Made by a program: the position numbers and the translations under genes. Shown piece by piece: positions 7,380 through 16,934 of a DNA stretch of 64,000 bases (its first letter is position 1; every line of letters begins with the position of its first letter). Source of the stretch: CBDCNP01 sp965222425 (GTDB lineage Bacteria > Acidobacteriota > Vicinamibacteria > Marinacidobacterales > DATDRI01); the NCBI GenBank assembly GCA_965222425.1, contig CBDCTW010000018.1:310001-374000 (forward strand), written 5' to 3'. The notes under the pieces were generated by a model. That model ran no database searches and was not told the origin of the DNA. It worked only from the letters and a program-made list of their open reading frames with translations.

Positions 7380-8730
7380 TTATTCCTCTCGTTTCGACTT
7401 CCACCAATCCTCCTCGCGCATGAGCAACGCGCGGGTATATTCGGCGTGGGACCACATCAGCGGCCAGGGCGAATTGGATATACCCGCTCTCCGGATCCTT
7501 TCTGTCAGGAATCATGCATTTGGAGCCCGTCTCCTTGTAGGAGCGAGCCATGTTGTTGGCCTCTTCCAGGATGCAGTCGAAATCGACGCCCTCTCTCAAG
7601 ATCGGCTTGTGGAATTCCTTGGCAAAATTTTCGCCCGGATCCCACTCCTTCTCCATGAACCACTCGAATCGTTTGCAGGTAGACAGGTGCTCCGGTATCT
7701 CGCCTTGGTTGTTCCGGTACCGATCGATTGTGCTCAGGAGCTCGTCCCCACGTTTCTTGTTGCCGCTCCAGAAATGGTACTGGGCGAGCACCGCGGTGTA
7801 TTGGAGCCAGGGACCGTTTCCGGCATGCACATGGACCGCGAAGTCGTCGTAGAAAGGAAGGTACCGCATGATCATCCCGAACTCGGGATCGTTGAGCTGT
7901 TTCTCGAGGTAATTGACGCTCTTCTTCATCTGTTTCTCGTAGTGCAGGAACCCGAAATAAAAGGGGCTGAGGAGCGTGAAATCGGGACGTGGATCCATCG
8001 TTCCCTCCGGATTGATGCGACGGATATAGCGGTCGCCGGTCATGAAGAGCTCACTGACGGAGTGAAGGAAGTGTTTGCGGAAGTTCAAATAGGCGGGCGA
8101 AATCGACTTCTGCCCGTCGTACAAGGTAGCGAGCTCATGGGCGAGCGAAAAGGCATAAAGAAACGCGAAATTCACCCAACAGGTGTAGCCGCTTTCCAGC
8201 GCGGACTCATGAATCGAGGTCGTCGAATGGAAGAGGTTGAGCTCCTTGTGGTAGAGCTTCTCAATGCTGTGATTCAACGCCCGGCGGATGCTCTCGAGGG
8301 ATTCATCGAGCTCCGGGACGTCCTTCTCCAGTCGGTTCGCGGCCAAGAGATAGTTCCCGATAATAGATACTCCGTGAGCGATGTTGTCTTCTTGGGCGTA
8401 AATGTGACGGCCTTCACCGTCCGCGTGATAACGCTGTCCCCAGCTCCCGTCCTCTTCTTGGACGTCCTTCATGAAATGGGCCATGGACGTCATGAGCTCG
8501 AACGCATCGTCGGCGGCATCGTAACCGGCGGGCGAGCCGACGAGTCGGCGGAAAAATTGCACCGCGCAACTCGTGTCCCTTGGGTAGACATACGGGTAGC
8601 GGGTCTCCGGAGGAGATGCCAGCAAGAGCCGGCCGTATTTCTCGGAGGGCACGGTGCGCTTCAAGATGATTTCCATGTGCTCTGAGATTTTGTCGTTCAG
8701 CTCTTGGGTTTCTCTCTCACGCCTGGACAT
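7380..8730 (-). CDS. Glycoside hydrolase family 15 (glucoamylase-like), C-terminal frameshift
   Basis: A glucoamylase/glucan hydrolase-type (alpha/alpha)6 barrel protein. Typical elements are PPETRYPYVYPRDTSCAVQFFRRLV (family YxYPRD motif), DGSWGQRYHADGE, AQEDNIAHGVSIIG, SGYTCWVNFAFLYAFSLA and PEHLSTCKRFEWFMEKEWDPGENF. The ATG at 8730 has GGAGG 8 nt upstream. The annotated frame runs to 7306 with an unlikely tail (PRRIYPRVAHARGG). A +1 change near 7455-7490 restores NSPWPLMWSHAEYTRALLMREED, the expected family ending, with a stop at 7380. So it is either a real frameshift mutation or a one-base sequencing error. Confidence 0.8.
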
Positions 8731-8927
8731 TCTCTGCCGCCTCCGGCCGGAGTATAGACCCAAGCGCGCATGGGTGGGAATCGAGTGTCCGCTTTCGAGG
8801 CATGCAAGTCTCAGGGACGGACAACGTTTTGCGGCAGAAGGACCGATTTGCTGAAAATAAGTGGAGCTTGCGTGGCACATGGTTTGCTTTTCAACAAACC
8901 GCATCCGCAGGTGGGAAGGAGGTTCTC

Positions 8928-9395
8928 ATGGGCAAACTGGAGCGTTTACGAGAGGTGGTCGCGGGACTTCCGAGTCCGGAGTACGTGACCGAACAGGCAG
9001 CGGAAGGCTGGAGGCTGGTAGCGGTCGAGTGGGAACGCGAGGCTCGAGGAACCGAGAAGGAGTCCGGCCGCGTCAATTGCGTCAGGGAAGAGATACCCTT
9101 CGGTCTCAAAGTTTCCAAGGACTGCCTCCACCTGGAAGAAGATCCAGCTGAAACGGAAACCCTTCGGCTCGTGCTGGAGATGATCGTGGAAGACAAAACC
9201 ATGTTCGAGGTAGCGGACGAGCTGAATCGACGGGGTCTCAAGATGCGGCGTGGTTTCGACTGGACCCAGCCGTCGGTTTTCGCTCTCTTGCCGCGCGTCA
9301 TCGAGGTAGCACCGCGGATCTTCTCTAGCGAGGAATGGGTCACGAGGAAAGTGGCGTCTGTCGGGGCCCAAGGACGCCCGCCCACGTTCCGCTGA
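8928..9395 (+). CDS. Small protein with recombinase-type HTH domain, acidobacterial type
   Basis: A 155-residue protein. Residues 1-75 (LREVVAGLPSPEYVTEQAAEGWRLVAVEWERE) form an unknown small domain. Residues 80-150 (ETLRLVLEMIVEDKTMFEVADELNRRGLKMRRGFDWTQPSVFALLPR) match the pattern of the Recombinase domain of large serine integrases, with the LNxRGxxTRxGxxWT signature. There is no catalytic serine domain, so it is not itself a recombinase. The start at 8928 has AAGGAGG 6 nt before it; the frame is open further upstream but lacks such a site. I recall similar proteins from Acidobacteria. Probably DNA-binding; function unknown. Confidence 0.6.
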   Translation: MGKLERLREVVAGLPSPEYVTEQAAEGWRLVAVEWEREARGTEKESGRVNCVREEIPFGLKVSKDCLHLEEDPAETETLRLVLEMIVEDKTMFEVADELNRRGLKMRRGFDWTQPSVFALLPRVIEVAPRIFSSEEWVTRKVASVGAQGRPPTFR

Positions 9396-9489
9396 GCACT
9401 GTCCTGTTTTGGCGTCCGAGCGGACAGGCCAGCGGAATCTGACCTCGCACTTGCGTCCGTTCCTTCATTAGACCTACCATCCTGCCTCC

Positions 9490-10368
9490 ATGTCTCTAGC
9501 AGTGCCTTCGAAGGAAAACGGGCCACCTTCGTCCCGTCCCGCGCTGAGCATCGTTCTCATCACCCACAATGCGGCCGCCCTTCTCGAACGGACCCTCGCG
9601 GCGGTGTCCTGGGCCGATGAGATTCTGGTCGTAGATTCGGGCTCCACGGACTACACGCGCGATCTCGCGACGCGGATGGGTGCCACCGTCCTCCTACAGC
9701 CCGAGTGGAAGGGCTTCGGTTACCAAAAGAACTTCGCGCTTGCCCATGCCAATGGGCTCTGGATCCTTCTGCTCGACGCCGACGAAGTGGTGGACCCGGT
9801 GCTGGCGGGCGAGATCCAGCGGGTGACGAGGACATTAGGGGAAACGACCGGATATACACTGCGGCGGGTCAACTATTTCTGCGGGGTGCGGCTCAGGTTC
9901 GGTGGGGCTCGGCCGGCTCACATCCCGCGCCTCTTTCAGAACGGGCGGGGGCGAGTATCGGAAGACGTCGTCCACGAGCGCGTCATCGTCGACGGTCCAG
10001 TGGGGCGTTTGAAAGGGGCGCTACATCACTACACGACGGGGTCCATCACCGATCGCGTTCGCAAGGACGACGAATACTCGAACATCATCGCGCGAGTGCG
10101 TTTCCAAGCGGGCCGACGGGTGAGCTTCTGGCGGTTCCTGCTCGTTGTGCCGGCCGTCCTGTTTCGAGATCTCATCGTTCGGTTGGGGTTTCTGGACGGT
10201 AAGACGGGTCTCATCGTGGCGACGATCGGTGCCTTCTATGGCTTCAGCAAGTACGCGAAGCTCTGGGAGCTGCAGCAGCGAGAGGCGGCGGGGGAGACGA
10301 TGGTTATGAGTGAGTCGGCAACTCCGCCCGCCGAGAGACGCGCACATGCCCTCGAAAGAGCTCCATAA
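9490..10368 (+). CDS. Family 2 glycosyltransferase (WaaE/KdtX-like)
   Basis: A 292-residue GT-A glycosyltransferase. LSIVLITHNAAALLERTLAAV and DEILVVDSGSTDYT form the nucleotide-sugar-binding start, LLLDADEVVDP the DxD-type metal motif and VSEDVVHERVIVDG the catalytic ED. A C-terminal amphipathic segment (FWRFLLVVPAVLFRDLIVRLGFLDGKTGLIVA) resembles that of LPS inner-core glucosyltransferases such as WaaE. The likely role is adding a sugar to a lipid-linked or LPS-core acceptor at the inner membrane. No Shine-Dalgarno is seen at the ATG. It converges with the SDR gene. Confidence 0.85.
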   Translation: MSLAVPSKENGPPSSRPALSIVLITHNAAALLERTLAAVSWADEILVVDSGSTDYTRDLATRMGATVLLQPEWKGFGYQKNFALAHANGLWILLLDADEVVDPVLAGEIQRVTRTLGETTGYTLRRVNYFCGVRLRFGGARPAHIPRLFQNGRGRVSEDVVHERVIVDGPVGRLKGALHHYTTGSITDRVRKDDEYSNIIARVRFQAGRRVSFWRFLLVVPAVLFRDLIVRLGFLDGKTGLIVATIGAFYGFSKYAKLWELQQREAAGETMVMSESATPPAERRAHALERAP

Positions 10369-10407
10369 GGCGTATTCGCCAGCGTCATATTAATTACCTG
10401 TCCCCAA

Positions 10408-11223
10408 CTAGATCATTCCTCCGTTCGGCGAAAGACACTGCCCGGTGATGTAGGCGGCATCGTCCGACGCCAGAAAAAGCGCGCTGGCGGCGATATCTTC
10501 TGCGGTTGCCCAGCGTCCCATCGGTATGCGCTTGAGGGAGTTTGCTTTGACCTCGGCCGAGATGTGGGCGGTCATGGGGGTCTCCACGAAACCGGGAGCG
10601 ACGGCGTTCACTCGAATGTTCCAAGCGGCGATTTCGCGAGCCAGGGAGCGCGTGAAGCCCAGGATTCCGGCCTTGGCGGCCGCGTAGTGAGGTGCGTCCG
10701 CCAGTCCCATGAGCGCCGCAGTGCTGGACATGTTGATGATCGCCCCTCCGTTTTGGCGTTTCATCGGCTCTATCGCTGCGCGCGCGCAGAAGAAAGCCCC
10801 ATCGAGGTGCACCTGCATCATCCGTCGCCAGGTGTCGTCGCTCATCTCTGCGGTGACGTTCCAATGAGTCTCGATCTCCTTGCCAGCGGCGAGCTCCGCG
10901 AGGCGAGCCTCGGCAACGCGATTTAGCTCGGCCCATCTCTCGGGCGGTTCGGCGATTCCCGCGTTGTTGACGAGGATGTCGAGCCTTCCTAGGCGATTCT
11001 CAATCTCCTTGAACATCTTGCTAACCTCGTCGCTACGTGAAACGTCGGCAGTTAGAGCGTGTGCTCGAGCTTGCTCGACCTCTTCGAGAGTCCGTTCGGC
11101 GTCAGTCAAGTGCAGATCGTTCACGACGACCGTCGCTCCTTCTCGAGCGAAGGCGATCGAGATCGCTCGGCCGATGCTAGAGCCACCTCCTGTTACGAGT
11201 ACTACGCGTTTTTTCAGTTTCAT
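10408..11223 (-). CDS. Short-chain dehydrogenase/reductase
   Basis: A complete 271-residue classical SDR. It has VLVTGGGSSIGRAISIAFAREG for the nucleotide site (SSIG in place of the commoner SGIG), NNAGIAE, the catalytic Ser in INMSSTAAL, the YxxxK pair in HYAAAKAG, and the C-terminal ALFLASDDAAYITGQCLSPNGG. An acidic residue after the second strand (VVVNDLHLTD) suggests NAD(H) preference. Substrate unknown; 3-oxoacyl-ACP-like or alcohol substrates are possible. It lies 3' of groEL but a strong terminator separates them. Confidence 0.88.
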   Translation of the reverse strand: MKLKKRVVLVTGGGSSIGRAISIAFAREGATVVVNDLHLTDAERTLEEVEQARAHALTADVSRSDEVSKMFKEIENRLGRLDILVNNAGIAEPPERWAELNRVAEARLAELAAGKEIETHWNVTAEMSDDTWRRMMQVHLDGAFFCARAAIEPMKRQNGGAIINMSSTAALMGLADAPHYAAAKAGILGFTRSLAREIAAWNIRVNAVAPGFVETPMTAHISAEVKANSLKRIPMGRWATAEDIAASALFLASDDAAYITGQCLSPNGGMI

Positions 11224-11240
11224 GCTGCTACAGAAAAAAA

Positions 11241-11276
11241 AGCCCCGACCTGCTCCTTTCAGAGCAGGTCGGGGCT
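11241..11276 (-). terminator. Strong intrinsic terminator after groEL
   Basis: A perfect 15-bp stem (11241-11255 with 11262-11276), GC-rich, with a 6-nt loop. It is followed on the minus strand by eight or more T. It lies 25 bp past the groEL stop and ends the hsp20-groES-groEL transcript before the SDR gene. Confidence 0.92.
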
Positions 11277-11300
11277 GAAAGTATACGCCGAGTCTGGGCC

Positions 11301-12944
<1,644 letters not shown>

Positions 12945-13018
12945 TTTCTTAACTTACCTCCTGATATATGTGATGGTGAGGTTGGCGCGCCCGCAAAGGA
13001 TGCGCGAGGCCCCGCCGT

Positions 13019-13309
13019 TTACTCAAGAATTCCGAGTACCTCGTCTTCTCTGACGATCAGATACTCGACGTCATCCAGTTTCACTTCAGAGCCGGAGTAC
13101 TTTCCGACCAGAATTTTGTCGCCAACTTTGACTTCCAGCGGAACCTTCTTGCCGTCCTTCAGCAGCCGGCCCGAGCCCACCGCGACGACTTCCGCGGTCA
13201 AGGGCTTTTCCTTGGCGCTGTCGGGGATGATGATGGATCCTATTTTTTTCTCTTCCGTCTCCTCGAGACGCTTAACGACGATGTTTTCTTTGATGGGTGT
13301 GATCTTCAT
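13019..13309 (-). CDS. groES: 10 kDa co-chaperonin GroES
   Basis: A 96-residue lid protein of the GroEL chamber. KITPIKENIVVKRLEE is the standard N-terminus, the mobile loop is KKIGSIIIPDSAKEKP, followed by VVAVGSGR and VGDKILVGKYSGSEVKLDDVEYLIVREDEVLG. An AAGGAGG ribosome site precedes the ATG. It lies between hsp20 and groEL on one strand. No CIRCE inverted repeat is visible upstream, so HrcA control is not apparent. Confidence 0.97.
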   Translation of the reverse strand: MKITPIKENIVVKRLEETEEKKIGSIIIPDSAKEKPLTAEVVAVGSGRLLKDGKKVPLEVKVGDKILVGKYSGSEVKLDDVEYLIVREDEVLGILE

Positions 13310-13369
13310 TGCCTACTTCTTCCTCCTTTTGCAGTGAAATGCGACGGCCCCATGGGGTCTTCCTGCGGC

Positions 13370-13858
13370 TCAACCGCTGATGGGAATGTGCTTGCTGTTC
13401 TTGTCGACCCGCTTGGGCATGATGACCATCAGGATGCCGTTCTTGAACTCGGCCTTGACCTTCTCAGAGTCAATAGTCGTCGGTAGGGTAAAGGTCCGAT
13501 TGAACGGGCCGAAGGCTCGTTCCATACGATGGAACTGTTCCTGCTTGATCGCATCTTTCATACGCCGCTCGCCCTTGAGGGAGATCCGGTTGCTGTCGAT
13601 ACGAAGCTCGATGTCACTCTGATCGACTTCCGGCAACTCAGCCTTCAACATCAGGCTCTCCTGGGATTCGTAGAGATCGACTGGCGGAGACCAGGTACCG
13701 GCGCCGGACACTTCCGCCTGGGAGCGAGAGAAGGTCTGATCGAACAGCCGGTTCATACGCTCTTGGAGCGCAACGAACTCACGAAACGGATCCCAATGGG
13801 CAACGGGCACAATTCTCGCTTTGCTTTGTTTTGCTTTGTTACTGGGGTTAGCGCTCAC
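13370..13858 (-). CDS. Small heat-shock protein, Hsp20/alpha-crystallin
   Basis: A 162-residue ATP-independent holdase. The N-terminal arm includes WDPFREFVALQERMNRLFDQ; the alpha-crystallin domain runs from about residue 55 to 145 (WSPPVDLYESQESLMLKAELPEV, ISLKGERR, AFGPFNRTFTLPTTID, KAEFKNGILMVIMPK), and the C-terminal HIPI supplies the I-x-I-type anchor. It starts with GTG, 18 nt after the predicted transcription start, without a clear ribosome site. First gene of the chaperone operon. Confidence 0.93.
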   Translation of the reverse strand: MSANPSNKAKQSKARIVPVAHWDPFREFVALQERMNRLFDQTFSRSQAEVSGAGTWSPPVDLYESQESLMLKAELPEVDQSDIELRIDSNRISLKGERRMKDAIKQEQFHRMERAFGPFNRTFTLPTTIDSEKVKAEFKNGILMVIMPKRVDKNSKHIPISG

Positions 13859-13882
13859 CGTGTGCGACTGCTAACAGGCCGT

Positions 13883-13911
13883 ATGGTAGCGACTGCCTTA
13901 GCCGTTGTCAA
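13883..13911 (-). promoter_or_regulatory. Promoter of the hsp20-groES-groEL operon
   Basis: Minus-strand TTGACA (13906-13911), exactly 17 nt spacing, TACCAT (13883-13888). This is a housekeeping sigma70 pattern rather than a sigma32 one. Predicted start about 13876. Confidence 0.6.
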
Positions 13912-14034
13912 GCAAAAAAGCTTAGTGGCTTTGATTTAGATCATGAGGCCCCGTTTCGACTTATTATGTTGAAAATAAAAGACATAGTTGGTGTGGCGAT
14001 AGATCGCTTTGCTGGTCAGGGAGCTCGACCTTCG

Positions 14035-14064
14035 TTGACAGGTCGCTAACCTAGCTCATAGGCT
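14035..14064 (+). promoter_or_regulatory. Possible promoter of archease-rtcB
   Basis: TTGACA (14035-14040) followed after 18 nt by TAGGCT (14059-14064). The start would fall at or next to the archease GTG at 14071, so a leaderless message is possible. The -10 match is weak. Confidence 0.35.
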
Positions 14065-14070
14065 GTTCCG

Positions 14071-14484
14071 GTGCCCTACCGAGTGCTGGACCACACGGGC
14101 GACTACATGGTCGAGGTCGCGGTGGAAGGAAAGCCGGAGCTCTTTTCCGAGGCCGCGAAAGCCCTTTTCGACATCATCACCGATCTGGAAACCGTAGCAC
14201 CGCGGGAATCGGTCTCGGTGAGTGTCGAAGGCCAGAGCAGCGAAGAGCTCTTGGTGTCATGGCTCACCGAGCTTCTCTTCCTCTATGAAACCGAGCGATT
14301 GTTGTTCTCCCGATTCGAGCCCCGGCTGGTAGACGATCATCGGCTGGAGGCCGAGGCGTGGGGTGAGAAGCTCGATCCTGAGCGTCATCCCATCGATCGA
14401 GAGGTGAAGGGCGTGACGTACCATCGAATGGCCCTGGTAAGGCAGGGAAAGCTTTTCAAGACTACTATTGTTTTCGATCTTTGA
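14071..14484 (+). CDS. Archease, RtcB activator
   Basis: A 137-residue archease. YRVLDHTGDYMVEVAVEG is the family's N-terminal metal-binding region (the conserved Asp/His), SSEELLVSWLTELLFLYETERLLFSRF the central helix-strand, and VKGVTYHRMALVRQGKLFKTTIVFDL the conserved end including the terminal Asp. Archease promotes guanylylation and multiple turnover of the RNA ligase RtcB. Its gene is directly upstream of rtcB, 20 bp before the rtcB ATG, which confirms the pairing. GTG start. Confidence 0.93.
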   Translation: MPYRVLDHTGDYMVEVAVEGKPELFSEAAKALFDIITDLETVAPRESVSVSVEGQSSEELLVSWLTELLFLYETERLLFSRFEPRLVDDHRLEAEAWGEKLDPERHPIDREVKGVTYHRMALVRQGKLFKTTIVFDL

Positions 14485-14504
14485 AGTGTCCGAAAGGAAG
14501 CGTG

Positions 14505-15956
14505 ATGACAGGCAAGGTCAAGATTCAGAAAATCGACGACAATCGTTGGCGCATCCCGAGGGAAGGGAAGATGCGCGTCGAGGGATTGGTCTTTGCGAGT
14601 GAATCTTTCGTCGACACCCTTCGCGGGGACCCCGCCCTCGAGCAAGTCGCCAACGTCGCCGAGCTCCCCGGTATCGTGGGTCGATCGATTGCCATGCCGG
14701 ATATTCATTGGGGCTACGGTTTTGCGATCGGAGGCGTCGCTGCTTTCTCGCCCGAAGACGACGGCGTGGTCTCGCCAGGTGGTGTTGGTTTCGACATCAA
14801 TTGAGGCGTCCGGCTGCTGCGCTCAGGTCTGAGCCGCGAGGACATCGAGGGAAAACTAGTTGAGTTGGTCGAGGCCCTTTTTACCAACGTGCCCACCGGT
14901 GTTGGGGCGCATCGGCGCGACTTCAAACTCTCTCACTCCGAACTGCGCCGAGTTCTCACGCAAGGTGCGGGCTGGGCTGTAGCCAACGGTTACGGTTCCG
15001 ACACCGACCTCGAGTACACCGAAGAAGGAGGCTGCCTCGAAGGTGCGGATCCAGACGAAGTCAGTCCCCGCGCCATCGAACGTGGGCGCCCGCAGCTGGA
15101 GACGGTCGGTTCGGGGAACCACTTTTGCGAGATCCAGTACGTTGCAGAGATCTACGACCCGAAGCTTGCCGATGCCCTGGGTCTATTCCCCGGCCAGGTG
15201 ACGGTTTCGATCCACACCGGGTCCCGTGGGCTCGGCTATCAGGTGTGTGACGACTTCTTGAAGATCATGCTGCGCGCTTCCTCCAAGTACGGCATCGAGC
15301 TTTCTGATCGCCAGCTTTGCGCCGCACCTCTGACCTCTCCAGAAGGGAAGCGTTATCTACGTGCCATGTCGGCAGCCGCCAATTACGCTTTTGCCAACCG
15401 GCAAATGATCACGCACTGGGTGCGCGAGACCTTTGAGAACGTGCTTGGAATTGGCCGCGGGAAACTTGGCCTCGGGTTGGTCTACGACGTTTGCCACAAT
15501 ATCGCCAAGTTCGAAGAGCACCAGGTCGGAGGCAAAAAGAAAAAACTATGCGTCCACCGTAAGGGAGCGACGCGAGCCTTTCCGCCCGGCCATCCCAAGA
15601 TTCCCTCCGCCTACCGCGCGGTCGGACAACCGGTCCTCATCCCCGGGGACATGGGACGGTACTCCTATGTCTTGGTAGGCACGGAGCGCGCCCATCAGGA
15701 GACCTTTGGAAGTACGTGCCACGGTGCCGGGCGGCGCATGAGTCGTCGCCAGGCGCGGAAGCTCGCCGGCAAACGCGCCATCGTTCGCGAGATGGAGGAG
15801 CAAGGGATCATCGTCCGCGCCGCCGGGAGAGCCACTTTGGTGGAAGAGATACCGGAAGCCTACAAAGACGTTGCCGAAGTCGTCGATGTGGTCCAGGGAG
15901 CTGGCATCAGCCGGAAGGTCGCCCAACTGCGACCGATGGGTGTGATTAAGGGCTAG
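14505..15956 (+). CDS. rtcB: RNA-splicing ligase RtcB with in-frame UGA at the metal-binding Cys (predicted Sec100)
   Basis: RtcB joins 2',3'-cyclic phosphate or 3'-phosphate RNA ends to 5'-OH ends using GTP and Mn2+. The frame from ATG 14505 (AAGGAAG ribosome site) is interrupted only by TGA at 14802-14804, in GFDIN-(TGA)-GVRL, exactly where RtcB enzymes have the Mn-ligand cysteine. Everything else is kept: the Asp of GFDIN, GSGNHF, HTGSRG, VYDVCHNI, KGATRAFPPGH and the guanylylated His in STCHGAGR. Reading through gives 483 residues, the usual length of archaeal-type RtcB. A bacterial SECIS-like hairpin follows the TGA. Selenocysteine is the best explanation; a Cys-to-stop mutation or a base error is the alternative. 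Confidence 0.85.
14805..14842 (+). promoter_or_regulatory. Bacterial SECIS-like hairpin after the rtcB UGA
   Basis: The six-base AGGTCT (14825-14830) is closed by CTC/GAG; the stem grows outward through G-C, C-G, G-C and T-G pairs with one bulged C (about 14818-14838). The loop starts 20 nt after the UGA. The E. coli fdhF element has the same AGGUCU loop 17 nt after its UGA. The loop guanosine and uridine needed for SelB are therefore present. Folding was done by eye. Confidence 0.65.
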
Positions 15957-16004
15957 TGCTTCGTTCGGCATTGCCTTCTTGCATTTCTTCCACACATGAA
16001 TACA

Positions 16005-16010
16005 CTTGTC
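16005..16010 (+). repeat. IS21 target-site duplication, left copy
   Basis: CTTGTC adjoins the TGTGTT tip; the identical right copy is 18575-18580. Confidence 0.8.
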
Positions 16011-16113
16011 TGTGTTTGTCCACTCGGTCTGGCCCACTTTGCTCATCTAATTTGGCCCACCCTAAGTTATTGATTAATAAAAACGAGATGTAAGAAAGCC
16101 CCTTTCCTTATTC

Positions 16114-16142
16114 CGCGGCCGGAACGAAGTGCAGGCCGCGGC
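16114..16142 (-). terminator. Hairpin downstream of istB
   Basis: A perfect 8-bp stem CCGCGGCC/GGCCGCGG around a 13-nt loop. It lies 19 bp past the istB stop inside the element. A few T follow on the minus strand only after some distance, so termination strength is uncertain. Confidence 0.4.
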
Positions 16143-16160
16143 TAGTGAAACCCAACGAAC

Positions 16161-16934
16161 TCATGCCTTTATGGTCTTTTTCTCGCTCTTCAGGGTGCGC
16201 CGGAACCGATAGGATTCGGTGCCGGTTTCGAGTATGTGCGCCTGGTCCGTGACTCGGTCGAGCAGTGCCTTGCACAGGCGGACGTTCGTGAACACCTGGG
16301 TCCACTCCGAGAAGGGCAGGTTGGTGGTGATCACGAGCGCCGCCCTTTCGCATCGTTCCGAAACCACTTGGAACAGAAGCTCGGCGCCGACATCGGCGAG
16401 TGGGACGTAGCCGAGCTCGTCGATGCACAACAACTCGTAGCGGGCGTAGCGACGGATCACTCGCGAGAGTTCGTGCTCCTCCCTAGCTTCAACGAGTTCG
16501 TTGACGAGTCTCGAGGCCGTCGTGAAGCGAACGCGGCGACGTTGCTGGCACGCCGCTACACACAATGCCGTGGCCAGATGAGTCTTGCCTGTGCCGGCAT
16601 CGCCGAGAAACAGAACCGGCCGTGCATGGTCGATGTAGTCGCCTTCGGCCAGTTCTCGTATCCGACGGGCGGAGACCTTCGGCGATTGCGAGAAGTCGAA
16701 CTCCTCGAGCGTCTTCGCTCTCGGTAGTTGTGCTTCCTTCAGTCGTCTTTGAACCGCGCGGTGTTCACGCTCCTCGACTTCGGCGCTGAGCAGCACGTCG
16801 AGGTAGCGGACATAGCTGTGCTCGTCGCGCTGCGCTTGTTCGGCAATCTTCTGGAACTGCGTTGCCACGCTCGGCATGCGAAGCGTCTTGCAATGCTGAC
16901 GGATGCTCTGGAGCTCGATGCTCTTCGCGTTCAC
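16161..16934 (-). CDS. istB: IS21 helper ATPase IstB
   Basis: A 257-residue AAA+ ATPase related to DnaC. The Walker A motif is LFLGDAGTGKTHLATALC, Walker B is ELLCIDELGYVPL, and LVITTNLPFSEWTQVF forms sensor I. The N-terminal helical part IRQHCKTLRMPSVATQFQKIAEQAQRDEHSYVRYLDVLL is typical. IstB selects target DNA and activates the IstA transposase. Overlaps the istA stop by 4 bp. Confidence 0.95.
   Translation of the reverse strand: MNAKSIELQSIRQHCKTLRMPSVATQFQKIAEQAQRDEHSYVRYLDVLLSAEVEEREHRAVQRRLKEAQLPRAKTLEEFDFSQSPKVSARRIRELAEGDYIDHARPVLFLGDAGTGKTHLATALCVAACQQRRRVRFTTASRLVNELVEAREEHELSRVIRRYARYELLCIDELGYVPLADVGAELLFQVVSERCERAALVITTNLPFSEWTQVFTNVRLCKALLDRVTDQAHILETGTESYRFRRTLKSEKKTIKA

Noticed and set aside
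7363..8685. 440-codon plus-strand frame over the GH15 gene
   Set aside because: Antisense shadow of a clearly recognisable glycoside hydrolase.
10369..10407. Possible small gene between the glycosyltransferase and SDR genes
   Set aside because: Only 39 bp between convergent stops, AT-rich, with no reading frame.
13310..13369. CIRCE element before groES
   Set aside because: No TTAGCACTC-N9-GAGTGCTAA-type repeat was found here or before hsp20.
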